25,208 nucleotides of DNA from Spirogloea muscicola. Its lineage: Eukaryota > Streptophyta > Zygnematophyceae > Spirogloeales > Spirogloeaceae. The translations under genes were made by a program, and so were the position numbers. The stretch is taken from positions 42,410 to 67,617 of the forward strand of contig WELB01000034.1 of assembly GCA_009602725.1 (NCBI GenBank), written 5' to 3'. This document shows, in pieces, positions 1-9,050 of this stretch (its first letter is position 1; the number at the start of each line of letters is the position of its first letter). Below the pieces are notes generated by a model, which was given only the letters and a program-made list of their open reading frames with translations, ran no database searches and was not told the origin of the DNA.

Positions 1-360
1 GCGCCCGCCGCGTCGGCCGCCGCCGCGCCGGGCGCCATCGCGGCCGCCGCCGCGCCAGTGTAGTCGGGGGGTTTCCTGAAGGAAATTAAGACAGAAATCA
101 ATCTTCCCCGAAGGCGGGCACTGGCCGTAAATGCATGAGCTCTCATTTACTCAGAAACTGGGTAAGCTCTTATTTACAGCCATCGGGGGCGAGGACCGTG
201 AACGGCCAACCCACTGCAGGCCAGCCCACTGCAGACCGGACAAGGTCCAACGAAGCCAGAAAGCGTGTACGCACGCAGGAAAGCACGCGACCAGCAAGGA
301 TGGCCACTTTATGGCCGGCAGCTCGACAAATCCAGATAAAGATACCCGGATCGAGATGAG
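1..360. other. Unassigned GC-rich left edge
   Basis: The first 60 bases are almost pure GC and encode alanine-rich peptides on both strands. On the minus strand an ATG at 38-36 opens a frame reading MAPGAAAADAAGA that leaves the window; on the plus strand an open frame ends at TAG 61-63. Either could be the edge of a neighbouring gene and I cannot choose. Bases 61-360 show no recognisable coding region. They contain a direct repeat of about 14 bases (gagctctcatttac near 138, aagctcttatttac near 164) and a stretch near 238-330 resembling spacer sequence seen again near 12655 and 18655. Confidence 0.3.
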
Positions 361-966
361 GATTCTCTGATCAATGCTTCCCCTGGTTACCACTGATGTG
401 GTCGACCGCTCCAACCCGGGGCTTCCAGCCTCGCGGGCTGGCCACGCTGCGGCGAAGGCCGCTCGCAGCAAGGCGGCCAAACACGCCGACCACCCGGCTG
501 CCGATGAGTTCGCCCCCCTGGCTGTGGACGTGCACGGGGCTCTCGGATCCCACTGGCTCGACCTGTTAGCCAGGCTTGCACGGCGCGCTGTGTCCCGCAG
601 GCTTGGTGAGCCGGCTGACTTCAACGCCGCTGGCTCGTGGGCTCAGGTGTATCGTATGCGCTTGTCCGTCTCCCTCCAGCAGTCCATGGCCCACGCCTTG
701 CATCTGCGTGCTGGCCGTGCTCTCGCTGCGGCCTCCGGCTTTCGTCAGGGGGATAGTTTTCCGGCAGCTAGTCTGTCGGATGTGAGGCTCCTCACTCGTA
801 ACTACTGAGTGGACCATCCTCCCCCGTTCTGCCATAGCCTCTTCAGGCCCCGCGGTCGCTGCTTAGCTCGTAGCTCGTAGCTCGCTTTGGCCCCTTCGAA
901 CCTTGTCAATTCTTTTCGGGCTGGCTTCTCACAGCCCTTGCCCCCATTGGGAGAGCCACTCCTTCC
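360..966 (+). mobile_element. LINE 3' fragment: C-terminal coding end plus 3' tail
   Basis: An open frame at 374-808 encodes the C-terminal end of a non-LTR retrotransposon protein and stops at TGA 806-808. The stretch with KAARSKAAKH, then FAPLAVDVHGALG, matches the conserved region following the reverse transcriptase in many protist LINEs. It is followed by the family signature FNAAGSWAQVYRMRL, then RAGRALAAASGFR and LLTRNY-stop. The 3' untranslated tail contains the hairpin at 918-937 (GGGCTG, 8-base loop, CAGCCC). There is no reverse transcriptase here, so it is a 5'-truncated dead copy. The end signature recurs near 1520, 2300, 12150, 16120 and 18900. Family assignment is by motif recall, not by search. 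Confidence 0.75.
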
Positions 967-1188
967 CCTGGCCCCCTTCTCATACTTCGTTCCTTCTTTT
1001 TGGGGCTGGCTCCAGCCTCTATCCTCAATGGGCGAGCCCTTCTCTACTGAGTGCTTCGTAGCAGCTTTGTTTCTTCTTGTTGTGCTTGCTTTTCTCAGCG
1101 CTTCCCCTGGCCCCCTTCTCGTACTTAGTTCCTTCTTATTTGGGCTGACTTTTCCAGCCCCTATCCTCAATGAGCGAGCCCTATCTAA
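967..1188 (+). mobile_element. Two successive LINE tail-only copies
   Basis: Directly after the preceding tail come two further 3'-terminal modules in the same orientation. The first has its hairpin at 1002-1019 and ends near 1040. The second begins at about 1044 with the last codons (TAC TGA), keeps the 3' untranslated region and has its hairpin at 1142-1160. Both carry the downstream motif ctatcctcaatg(g/a)gcgagccc. They look like extremely 5'-truncated insertions, the second one base-substituted in the left stem (GGGCTGA). Confidence 0.6.
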
Positions 1189-1480
1189 AAAGCGCTAAGC
1201 AGCTACGAAGGGGCCTGAAGATGCTATGTCAGAACGGGGGAGGATGGACCACTCAGTAGTTACGAGTGAGGAGCCTCAAAACCGACAAACTAGCTGCCGG
1301 AAAACTATCCCCCTGCCGAAAGCCTGAGGCCGCAGCGAGCAGCTAGCAAGAACACGGCCAGCACGCAGATGCAAGGCGTGGGCCATGGACCACTGAGGGG
1401 AGACTGACAATCGCATGCGGTATACCCGGACCCACGAGCCAGCGGCGTTGAAGTCAGCCGGCTAACCGCGCCAGGCCATT
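1189..1480 (-). mobile_element. LINE 3' fragment, inverted
   Basis: On the minus strand this carries the same coding end as 617-808, ending RNY-stop with the TGA at 1255-1253, followed by the matching 3' untranslated sequence running down to about 1190, where it is interrupted by the plus-strand tail copy. The coding part has small insertions that break the frame, so it is a pseudogene fragment. With the copy at 360-966 it makes an inverted repeat (roughly 806-850 against 1205-1255). Confidence 0.6.
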
Positions 1481-1850
1481 AACCGGCGGCCGGGTCTGCC
1501 AGGGGCGATTCCCGGCTTCAACGCCGCCGGTTCGCTCGCACAAGTCTTCCGCATGCGCCTGGCCGTTTCGCTTCAATGCTCCCTTGCCCACGCCGTCCAC
1601 ACGCGCGCAGGCCGTGCTATGGCCGCCGCCTCTGGGTCTCGGCGGAGTGCCTCTTTCCCTGCAGCGAGCTACTCAGACCTGATGTTGCTCACTCGTGGGT
1701 ACCGAGCTTCCCTCTGCATCGTTTCTGTGTTCTGCACTGTTTTGTAGTGTAGTCCTTTCTCCGGGTCCTCTTTCTTTGGCTTTGGACGTTGTCCATTCAT
1801 TTTTGGGCTGGCTTTGCCAGCCCCTCTTCTCTATGGGCGCGCACTTCTTC
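1475..1850 (+). mobile_element. LINE 3' fragment, RGY subtype
   Basis: The plus strand reads GFNAAGSLAQVFRMRLAVSL near 1517-1580, then RAGRAMAAASGSRRS and SDLMLLTRGY. The stop codon found in the sister copy at 19036-19038 has mutated here (TAC CGA for TAC TGA). The tail hairpin is at 1805-1823 (GGGCTGGC-TTT-GCCAGCCC), and the module ends with ctatgggcgcgcacttct near 1848. Sequence upstream of the FNAAG motif (gccaggccatt...ccggcttcaac) is shared with the copy at 18800-19185, so both descend from a similarly truncated master or share the same internal region. Confidence 0.65.
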
Positions 1851-2400
1851 TGCGGGACACAGCGCGCCGGGCAAGCCTGGCCAGCAGCTCGAGCCACTGG
1901 GACCCGAGAGCCCCGTGCACGTCCACAGCCAGGGGGACGAACTAATCTGCAGCCGGGTGGTCGGCGTGTTGGGCCGCCTTGCTGCGAGCGGCCAAAGCAG
2001 AAAAGCAGTCCCCAGTAAAGAAGAAGTGGCTCTCCCAATGGGGGCAAGGGCTGTGAGAAGCCAGCCCGAAAAAAATTGACAAGGTTCGAAGGGGCCAAAC
2101 TACGAGCTAAGCAGGGACTGCGGGGCCTGAAGAGGCTATGGCAGAACGGGGGAGGATGGACCGCTTAGTAGTTACGAGTGAGGAGCCTCACATCCGACAG
2201 ACTAGCTGCCGGTAAACTATCCCCCTGACGAAAGCCGGAGGCCGCAGCGAGAGCACGGCCAGCACGCAGATTCAAGGCGTGGGCCATGGACCGCTGGAGG
2301 GAGACGGACAAGCGCATACGATACACCTGAGCCCACGAGCCAGCGGCGTTGAAGTCAGCCGGCTCACCGCGCCTGCAGGACACAGCGCGCCGTAAAGTGG
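1851..2400 (-). mobile_element. LINE 3' fragments on minus strand, composite
   Basis: A coding end runs from about 2443 down to a TAA stop at 2167-2165 (signature FNAAGSWAQVYRMRL, ending LLTRNY). It is followed by the 3' tail with its hairpin at 2048-2067 (GGGCTGTGAGAAGCCAGCCC on the plus strand). Below about 1995 the minus strand resumes with an internal LINE segment homologous to 480-620, encoding a VDVHGALGS-like stretch. Two insertions or a rearranged one are therefore joined here. Confidence 0.6.
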
Positions 2401-2612
2401 TAGTGAGCTCTTCTACGGCAGGTAGTCTGTCGCATTTCCTCACTCGTAGTCACCGAGTGGTCCATCCTCCCCCGTTCTGACGTAGTATCTTCAGGCCGCT
2501 GCTTAGCGCCTTCTTAGGCCCCTCCGTCAATTGGCCCCTTCGTCCCTTTGTCAATTCTTTTTCGAGCTGGCTTTCTCACAGCCCTTGCCCCCCTTGGGAG
2601 CGCCACTTCTTC
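2401..2612 (+). mobile_element. LINE 3' fragment, heavily truncated
   Basis: Only the last ~15 degraded codons of the LINE protein remain (ggcaggtagtctgtcgc, then ctcactcgtagtcacc), followed by the characteristic untranslated sequence gtccatcctcccccgttctg and the terminal module with hairpin at 2564-2584 (GAGCTG...CAGCCC; one G-to-A change gives a weaker pair). The module ends near 2612, about 90 bases before the SET-gene start. Confidence 0.55.
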
Positions 2613-2701
2613 CACTACTCCGCCAGGCCACTACCGAGGCGTGCTGCTACACATCAGCAGCCGCAGTCCACCTTGCCCATGGCGGCGGCGGGTCCGCCGT
2701 G

Positions 2702-5700
2702 ATGGGCGGCGCCGGCGCCCCCGCGCAGAGCGGCCACTCGTCGCTGGTAGACCTGGCGGACCTCCTGGCGGCGGGCCTGGACGACGGCGACGGCTGCGAG
2801 GCCGGGCGCCGNGCCGCAGAGCCCCGGCGCCTGGCGGCGCAAGCGCACCCTGCGCCGGCGCGACTTCTTCGCCGCCTCCGCTGGCCCCAATGGATTGCGG
2901 GGCGGAATGGCTGCCATCGAGGAGGAACTCGTCGGGAGAGGCTGTGGCCGTGCCGAGGCGAAGGGGAACTCCGAACGCGGCTCGTCTGGCAGCCACGCAG
3001 GCGAGGTGCTGGAGGCCCGTGACAGTGTCGTCTCTGGGACGGCGTCTCCAGACAAGCAGTCGTTTGCGTGGAGCGCCAAGAACGGCGGCATTGGCAGCGG
3101 GCCCTTCGATGCTCCAGGCTGGGACCAGACAGGAAGGAGCGGCCAACAAGGCCAGGCGCCCGTTGCAGGGCTGATTGGAGCTCGCGCCAAGCTGCTGCTT
3201 GGCAGCGGCAAGGGCGCTCTGACATCGGAGCGGATCGAGGCCATTGCTGCGCCACCGGAACCCACGGCACTGGGCGAGATGACGCCAGCAGCCGACCTGG
3301 CGGATGAAGCCACACTAGCCAGTGGCAGATGCAAGCTGCCAGAGCTTCTGGATGGGGACGGACCCTGCGCAGACATGGACTTCTTTCTTGCAGACATGGA
3401 CTCCCCGGCAAGGCCTGGTGCAGGCGCCGAGCAACCTTCAGGTGCCCTCGGGAGCTCTGTGGAAGCTGTCGCATATGTGGAAGCGCAGGCAGCCTGCGCC
3501 ACTCTGTCCCTGGCCTCGGCGGCGGGCGGTCGCACAGAAGCAGGAGCGAGCTCCAGGATTGCCTGCGTGGATGCAGTCTTGACTGGCCCCACTGGTAGGG
3601 TTCGTCTGAGCGCCACGATGCTGGAGCCAGGCGATGGCCGTGCACAGGAGGACTGTCAAGCTGCTCTGGCGGCATCGCCAGAGCCCCAGAGTGTGGAGTC
3701 AGAGCTGAGCCCTAGCACCAGGTCAGCAGCGAAAGCAGCAGGAGGCCTGACAGCAGCCGCAGTCGCGGCACTTGCGCTGGCGTTCTCAGAAGTGGACGAC
3801 CTGAGACATGCAAGAGTAATGCCTCTGCCAGAGCCTGGCAGTCTGCTGCCGCCGTTGGCTGTGCAGGGCGCCAGCGGAGCACCATTTGGCCCCATCTTTC
3901 CCCTCCCGCTGTGTGATGACGGACTCCAAGGTCAGCTACATATCCCAATATTTCAAGACCCCTACACCGGACTCCACACCAGCACCCCCTCCCCAAGCCT
4001 GCGCAATCTGAGTTGTGTCGTAGGGACTGAGCCCACTGTGCATCTCAAGGAGCCTCTGTGCCCTGCTGGTCTTGCTGCTTGCTGGGCAACTCTGCTAACA
4101 AGTGCCTGCGGTGTTACCTGCAGCTATGACCACCCCAAAGAATTTTGTCCTGCCGGCCCGCCTGAGGCGCCCGCATGGTCTCCCTGCAGCAAATCTGCCG
4201 GTAAGCAGCCGCTTCAGCTGGAGCCGCTCAATGCTTGCCTCGCAGTTGGAGAGCATGGCTGCACCTGTGCAACAACGTTAGATCCTCTCGAGCGCCACAC
4301 TGCGTGACAGAATGCCTGAAACTCGAATGTGGAGCACATGCTCTTGCAGCCAGTACGTCCGTCTCGCTCGCAGTAACTCACTTGTGAGCTGCTCAACGCT
4401 GCTCAACTGCTTCGTCGCCTGTGGCTGGTCATTAGGGGCAGTCCGGGGCACAGGCGCGGCAGCGCCCGCTGTACAAGCACCTCAAGAGGAATGTCATTGT
4501 CCACCGCTCGTATGGAACTCTCTACCTGCCTTGTAGTGTGGCAGCATAGATCATCGTGCCGGGCCCCATCATGTAAGGTGCCCGTAATATGATCTTATCA
4601 ATCCGTGGGGCATTGGGTGCCTTGGCGCACAGCCACAAGGTGGTCAGCGCGGACGAGGCCCCAGTGTGCGAGTGCTCCTATGTTGAGGGCGACGCAGGCA
4701 GCGCCTGCTCCGAGGACCGCTGCATCAATGCGCTGCTCGCTACGGAGTGCACTCCGGGCCTCTGTCCCTGTGGCGAGCGCTGCAGGAACCAGGTGAGCAT
4801 GTTGCTCATGCTTTTGATCAGTGACGCAAGCACGGCTGCTCGATCAGCCTCATGTTGGCCGTTTGTTCAATCAAGTTGGCTAGCCTGACTCCACTCCCTG
4901 CTGGGCTCGTTGCTGCAGCGGTTCCAACGGTGCGAGTATGCCAGGGTCAAGGTTGTTGCGACTGATGACGGGCGTGGTTACGGCTTGGTGGCTGCCCAGG
5001 ACATCAAGGTGTGCGCTGAAGTGGAAGGCAGTGTGTTGCCACAGTCTTGGATGCATTATCTCAATCAGCTTTCTTAGATTGCCGCTTGAACAAGAGTGTC
5101 TCATGCATAAGTCGCAGTATTGCAGGCTGGGCAATTTATGCTGGAATATTGCGGAGAGGTTATCACGGACAAGGAGGCAATCAGGCGAGCAGAGGCATAT
5201 GCTGCTGAAGGTGCACCCCCCCTCTCTTCATATGTTACTCGCTTGTCAACACGATCCAACAGCAGGTGCTCTTCTCCATAACTTGCCCTTACATGTTGAA
5301 TGTTGCAAAAGCCAGGCCTCTGCTATTGCTATTTAATGAGATTTGCAGTACAAGCAAAACTCATATCATAGCAAGACTAACTGAATCGGCCCTACCCATT
5401 CCAGGGGAGAAGAATCACTATATCTTGCAGCTGAGCGGCACCGAGTTTGTCGATGCGACCAAGAAGGGGGGCCTTGCTCGCTTTGGCAATCATTCATGGT
5501 AAGGGCAGCAGACTACATAGACTCATATTGTAAGTATCATAATGGCCGATAACTTCGCTAGGCTGGGAGGGTGCGAGCACAACAGGTCTCGTATTGTGCA
5601 TCCACTGCCACACAAGGAGGCCCATGAGACTTGTGAACACACAGTTGCCACTGCACAGCACTGAGATAGGCATGAGAGGGCAGCTGCATGGTTGGGTGTG

Positions 5701-6928
5701 CTAATTGCAAGAGCCGCCATTCTGCAGTGCTCCCAACTGCGAAACACGCAAGTGGAATGTGCTGGGGGAGGTGCGGGTGGGCATCTTCGCCAAGTACAAC
5801 ATTCCTGCAGGCGCGGAGCTCTCTTATGACTACAACTTTGAGTGGTTTGGTGGCGAGAAGGTGCAGTGCCGTTGCGGAGTAGCCTCATGCTCGGGCTTTC
5901 TCGGCGCCAAGTCCCGGGGCTTTCAGGCACGCTACCAAGAGAAGGGCCACTAAAGCCCTCCTGTACTTGACTTAGCAGTCCGAGGCAGGAGGTTCCCACC
6001 ATGTCTTGCAGCTCTATATCATGCACTACTCATATGAGGCTCAGGCTGGGACGATATGATTGCTTCATTAGAAGATTCAGGGCAAGTTATGGCAAGCATA
6101 GCACCGGAGCAGTGCAAGCTGACGACATGCAAGCTTCTCCCTGTGTTCTGCCGCAGCGGAATAAGCCATACTGGGAAGATGGTGAGGACAGGTCAGTGTA
6201 CTGCTGCTGCTGCTGCCACTGGCCATGATGGTACTGAGAAATCAACCATGCACGTATTGTCAGTGACTGAGCATGCAAGAAGAAAGCTTGACTGTGACTG
6301 CAACCTTTGACCGCAACTTCACAAGCGTGCTTACCAGGTCACCTGTTGCTTCTCATGCCATGAGGGTGCAGGTACCACATGGAGGACGTCCCTACATACG
6401 ACTCCGGGGACGAGGACCACAAGCCACCAATTGCAACTGTGCTCGGGCATGCGATGGGCGGCCCAGCAGTTCCCGCCAAACCTGTACACCATGTCCCACA
6501 GGATAAAGATGAGAAAAAGCTGGTGCAGAAGGAGACCCCGAAGAAGAAGGTACAGGCGAGGGTGGCAATGTCAGCTCCCACTACTGGCGAAGTGGATCTG
6601 ATAGAGTCCCCCAAAGCTGGGGCAGTGCGTTTGCCCGAGAATGTTGTGGTCGAAGTAGCAGTAGTAGTGGCCAAAAAGAAGAGGAGCGAGCGAAGGCGGA
6701 GCAGCATCACTTTGACTAAGGACGGGCAGGTAAAGAAGCGGCGGAAGGTGGCGGCGGTGGAGGCGCAGCACGCGAAGAGGACGAAAGGGCTGGTGGTGGG
6801 CATGCGCCCTGTCTTTGCAAAGAAGAAGCGTAAGGCTGCGACGGCACGCCCTCTGGAGGGGAAGGTTGTGTTGCAGCCTGTGATAGGGGAGGAGGGCGCA
6901 GGGCCGTTTCGCACAAAGAAGGCAAGAG
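2702..6928 (+). CDS. SET-domain histone lysine methyltransferase, ASHH1/SET2-like (multi-exon)
   Basis: Predicted to transfer methyl groups from S-adenosylmethionine to a histone H3 lysine (K36 by analogy with the SET2/ASH1 class) in the nucleus. Exons with mutually consistent phases: 2702-3930, 4124-4200, 4463-4509, 4633-4792, 4919-5008, 5126-5210, 5405-5498, 5728-5926, 6157-6191, 6372-6928 (or 6948). The first exon encodes ~410 residues of low-complexity Ser/Ala/acidic sequence. Exon 4633-4792 is a cysteine-rich AWS domain (VCECSY...ECTPGLCPCGERCRNQ). Exons 4919-5926 form the SET domain: LEYCGEVITDKEA, ARFGNHSCAPNCETRKW, ELSYDYNFEWFGG; then post-SET CRCGVASC. Downstream WEDGEDR and VPTYDS resemble the tail of Arabidopsis ASHH1. 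A Lys-rich basic segment (KKKRSERRR, KRRKV) follows. The intron after 5926 must use a GC donor. A single N at 2812 coincides with a frame change, so the first exon is uncertain. Confidence 0.85.
2812..2812. other. Single N with a frame change in the SET gene
   Basis: Before the N the coding-like frame is that of ATG 2702 (SLVDLADLLAAGLDDGDGCE); after it the coding-like frame is one step different (SPGAWRRKRTLRRRDFFAAS, leading to MAAIEEELVG). The N thus marks missing or extra bases, or a join. Confidence 0.6.
4633..4792 (+). other. AWS domain exon of the SET gene
   Basis: This exon starts after gcgcacag and ends before gtgagc. Its translation begins HKVVSADEAPVCECSY and closes with CPCGERCRNQ. 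The cysteine spacing is that of the associated-with-SET zinc-binding module which precedes SET in the SET2, ASH1 and NSD families. The one-base remainder at its start completes a serine codon with the upstream exon ending at 4509, giving NVIVHRSHK, which lines up with the residues just before the AWS in plant ASHH1. Confidence 0.85.
5927..6156 (+). other. Inferred GC-AG intron in the SET gene
   Basis: If exon 5728 is read on, it stops at TAA 5951-5953 after RYQEKGH, and no GT occurs before that stop. Splicing CAG|GCACGC at 5926/5927 to ccgcag|CGG at 6157 gives AKSRGFQ-RNKPYWEDGEDR, matching the ASHH1 order SRGFQ...WEDGDDR, with the phase preserved into the next exon (YHMEDVPTYDS). The alternative is that translation ends at 5953. 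Confidence 0.6.
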
Positions 6929-7073
6929 GTCAAGTCCAAGCTCGGGAGGTAATTGAGCAGGCTGACATACAATACTTGCACACCATTGTCTTTGAAGGCA
7001 TGGCAGGGTAGGCCTTGAATGGCGTGTAACTGCATGCTCTCATGCTGCCATGGTTGCCTTTGAATCCAATCAG

Positions 7074-7411
7074 CAAGCAGCCCTGGACTTGTCAGACAGG
7101 TACCTAGCTGGATAAAGGCAATCGTCAGTCAGAGACGCTTGACGATGGCGGAGCAGCATTTGATCCTTTGCTATGATGATGGTATGCAGAATGCTGCTGC
7201 GAGGGCTGCTTCTGCCTTGGCCTCTTTGAATGTATTGTTGCGACCAAAGGTGGAGGCGTGGCAGCGAAGTGAGCAGCCGGGAGTGCTGGCTGGTAGCTCT
7301 GAGGACTGGCTCACGTTGCGCAATCAGCAGCTGACGGCGGCTCTGGATTTTCATTGTTCCGTCCTATGGCACGGCACGGGCTGTGCTGACATTGATCAAA
7401 CCTGCCCTTGA
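7074..7411 (+). CDS. Probable further exon of the SET gene
   Basis: After the acceptor at 7073 the plus strand stays open through ASSPGLVRQVPSWIKAIV and MAEQHLILCYDDGMQ to a stop at 7411. Joining it to a donor at 6929 (GAG|gtcaag, phase 1) keeps the frame. A strong donor-like site (AA|GTGAGC) at about 7269 may end the exon early. I do not recognise the protein segment; its composition (Leu/Ala-rich helices, few repeats) looks coding. It could instead be an unrelated small gene. Confidence 0.45.
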
Positions 7412-7760
7412 CCTCCTGACGCCTGAACTGAGGCAGGCGACTCCAGCATTAAGGTCCACCACTTCAGTGCCTCTTTGAGCCTTCTGAATGATATGGATGC
7501 TGCTATTGGGCTCTTAGGTCGACAATGTGGACTCTGTGTGTGACAATCCGTCATCTTTTCCTCTGTGCCTTTGCAGACACACTGACTCAGACAGAGCAGC
7601 CTATCAAAGTCTGGGAGCCCAGATAGCTACTGGTCACGCCGGAACTTTGGTCCCCTTCACAATGTTGGCAGCCTACTGCTGGTGCACTGCCTAATCCAAC
7701 TGCTAGATGAGTTTGCAATTGCTTGCTAGATGTCTCTGCTGTGACTGAAATGTGCTCCAG

Positions 7761-7914
7761 GGAATGATGCAAGGTCGATGTGCGGTTCAGCTGTTGGAGG
7801 AGCAGAAGGACGACTGCCATTATCAGGAAAGCACTGCTTGTGCAGGCGGCACAGTGTTCAGCCGCAAAGATCCAGATGTGCGTGCATCATGGCTCTGCAA
7901 GTTACAGAAGGCAG
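7761..7914 (+). CDS. Possible exon, unrecognised protein
   Basis: A segment bounded by ctccag|GGA and GCAG|gtcttg is open in one frame (QLLEEQKDDCHYQ, then FSRKDPDVRASWLCKLQ). It could continue the SET gene or belong to a separate gene ending before 8.7 kb. No domain is recognised. Flanking 7412-7760 shows no coding signal that I can support. Confidence 0.35.
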
Positions 7915-8452
7915 GTCTTGTGCACTCGGACAGATTGATCACGACAGGCCTCAGCAATTTGGTGCGTCCTGCGCAACCAACGACTGAGCTCACTCAGTAT
8001 AGCAAGTAGATGTTTGGGCTAAAGGAGCGCTCCAGCTGTAGCTGATCAAGCATTGGGAGCTTGACTATCGCGCACATTCATGATGTTCTGACTCAGCAGT
8101 GGCCCTGAGTGTCATGCATGAGTCTGAGATGTGGATTGCCCGTAGATTGATTTGTCTGGCTGTCTGCAGCCTTGCAATTGTGGAGACAGAGTGTGATGCA
8201 TATAGTAGCACAGCATCGCTTGGTCTACAAGATGGTGGTGCTGGACCTAAAATGGAGGAATTAACAAGCTCTTGGCTCGGGGATGCGATGTACTTACTAC
8301 TTCAGTTGGGGTGGCTGGGGGTGGCTGGGGGTGGCTGGGGTAGCTTGGGGTGGCTGAATCAAAGTGGAGAATTGCTGCCAATTACATCTTCGACTTTGGA
8401 CTTGCACTCGCTAACCAGGGTAGTTGGTTCAATATATTCAAGTAATTAGCAG
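7915..8452. other. Non-coding stretch, probable intron
   Basis: No convincing exon is visible. It holds a GGGGTGGCTG minisatellite at 8308-8356 and is otherwise ordinary mixed-composition sequence. Confidence 0.4.
8308..8356 (+). repeat. G-rich minisatellite
   Basis: About four to five tandem copies of a 10-base unit GGGGTGGCTG, the fourth degenerate (GGGGTAGCTT). The runs of four to five guanines, repeated four or more times on one strand, could fold as a G-quadruplex in DNA or in the transcript. Confidence 0.8.
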
Positions 8453-8581
8453 CGGCTGTTCCAGCGGGTACACAAAGCTGCAAATTCCTGTCCACAGCTT
8501 ATGTATAAGGGAAAGGATCTACTTGTGCCAGTTATGGACACCCAAACAAGAGTGGGGCAAACTGGGCGGCTCGTTTCGCAG
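8453..8581 (+). CDS. Probable exon, unrecognised protein
   Basis: Exactly 43 codons lie between an acceptor (attagcag|CGG) and a good donor (TTTCGCAG|gtgaga). The translation is RLFQRVHKAANSC, then YKGKDLLVPVMD, then TRVGQTGRLVSQ. Phase 0 at both ends. It may be a late exon of the SET gene. No family is recognised. Confidence 0.4.
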
Positions 8582-8719
8582 GTGAGAAAGAAGAAGCCCT
8601 TCCAAGAGGTGACGACCATGGTCTTCACCGTGGGTGGCTCATTGGTGCCGATGACAAGGATGCCATGGTGGCTGTATGCGGGTAACATGTAAGGCGGACT
8701 CGTGCTTTGGTCTGCTGTC

Positions 8720-9050
8720 AAAAGAGTCGGGAGCACGGTATCTCATTCGGCTTGCCCCAAGAATGCTGGAATGGACAAGGTCCACAGGGCCGAAAGGTGC
8801 TACAACCACACAGCTATGCAAGAGGCTACAGAGCGGATGAGATCTTAGTAACCTCGAGTCAGCAGCCGCAAGTCGGAGTAATTTGCAGCTTGTTAAAGCC
8901 ACACCGACGAAATCCAGAAGTAGCAGCCAAAGCACGATCTGCCCGCGAGTGAGTGCACAGCGAGCTTGGGATTGTTGAAAGGAGATGGGGAGTCAAAGGA
9001 TCCAGTGACGTTGATTAAGAGTTCAGCCGAAAAAGCTGATGTGCCATGCC
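8720..9050 (-). mobile_element. Decayed LINE 3' end
   Basis: The minus strand reads ANYSDLRLLTRGY and a TAA stop at 8847-8845, aligning with the AASYSDLMLLTRGY-stop of better copies. Upstream on the same strand, FQQSQA, a degraded RAGRALAAA and SGFRR align in order with small frame-breaking indels, and INVTGSFD aligns with FNAAGSWA. The untranslated region then includes ggaccttgtccattc. It is much more diverged than other copies here, so probably older. It lies antisense to the end of the SET transcription unit or just beyond it. Confidence 0.6.

Noticed and set aside
2647-3675. Long minus-strand open frames of 320-342 codons
   Set aside because: They are antisense to the low-complexity GC-rich first exon of the SET gene; such stretches keep several frames open. 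No motif is visible, and the plus frame links in phase to the AWS/SET exons.
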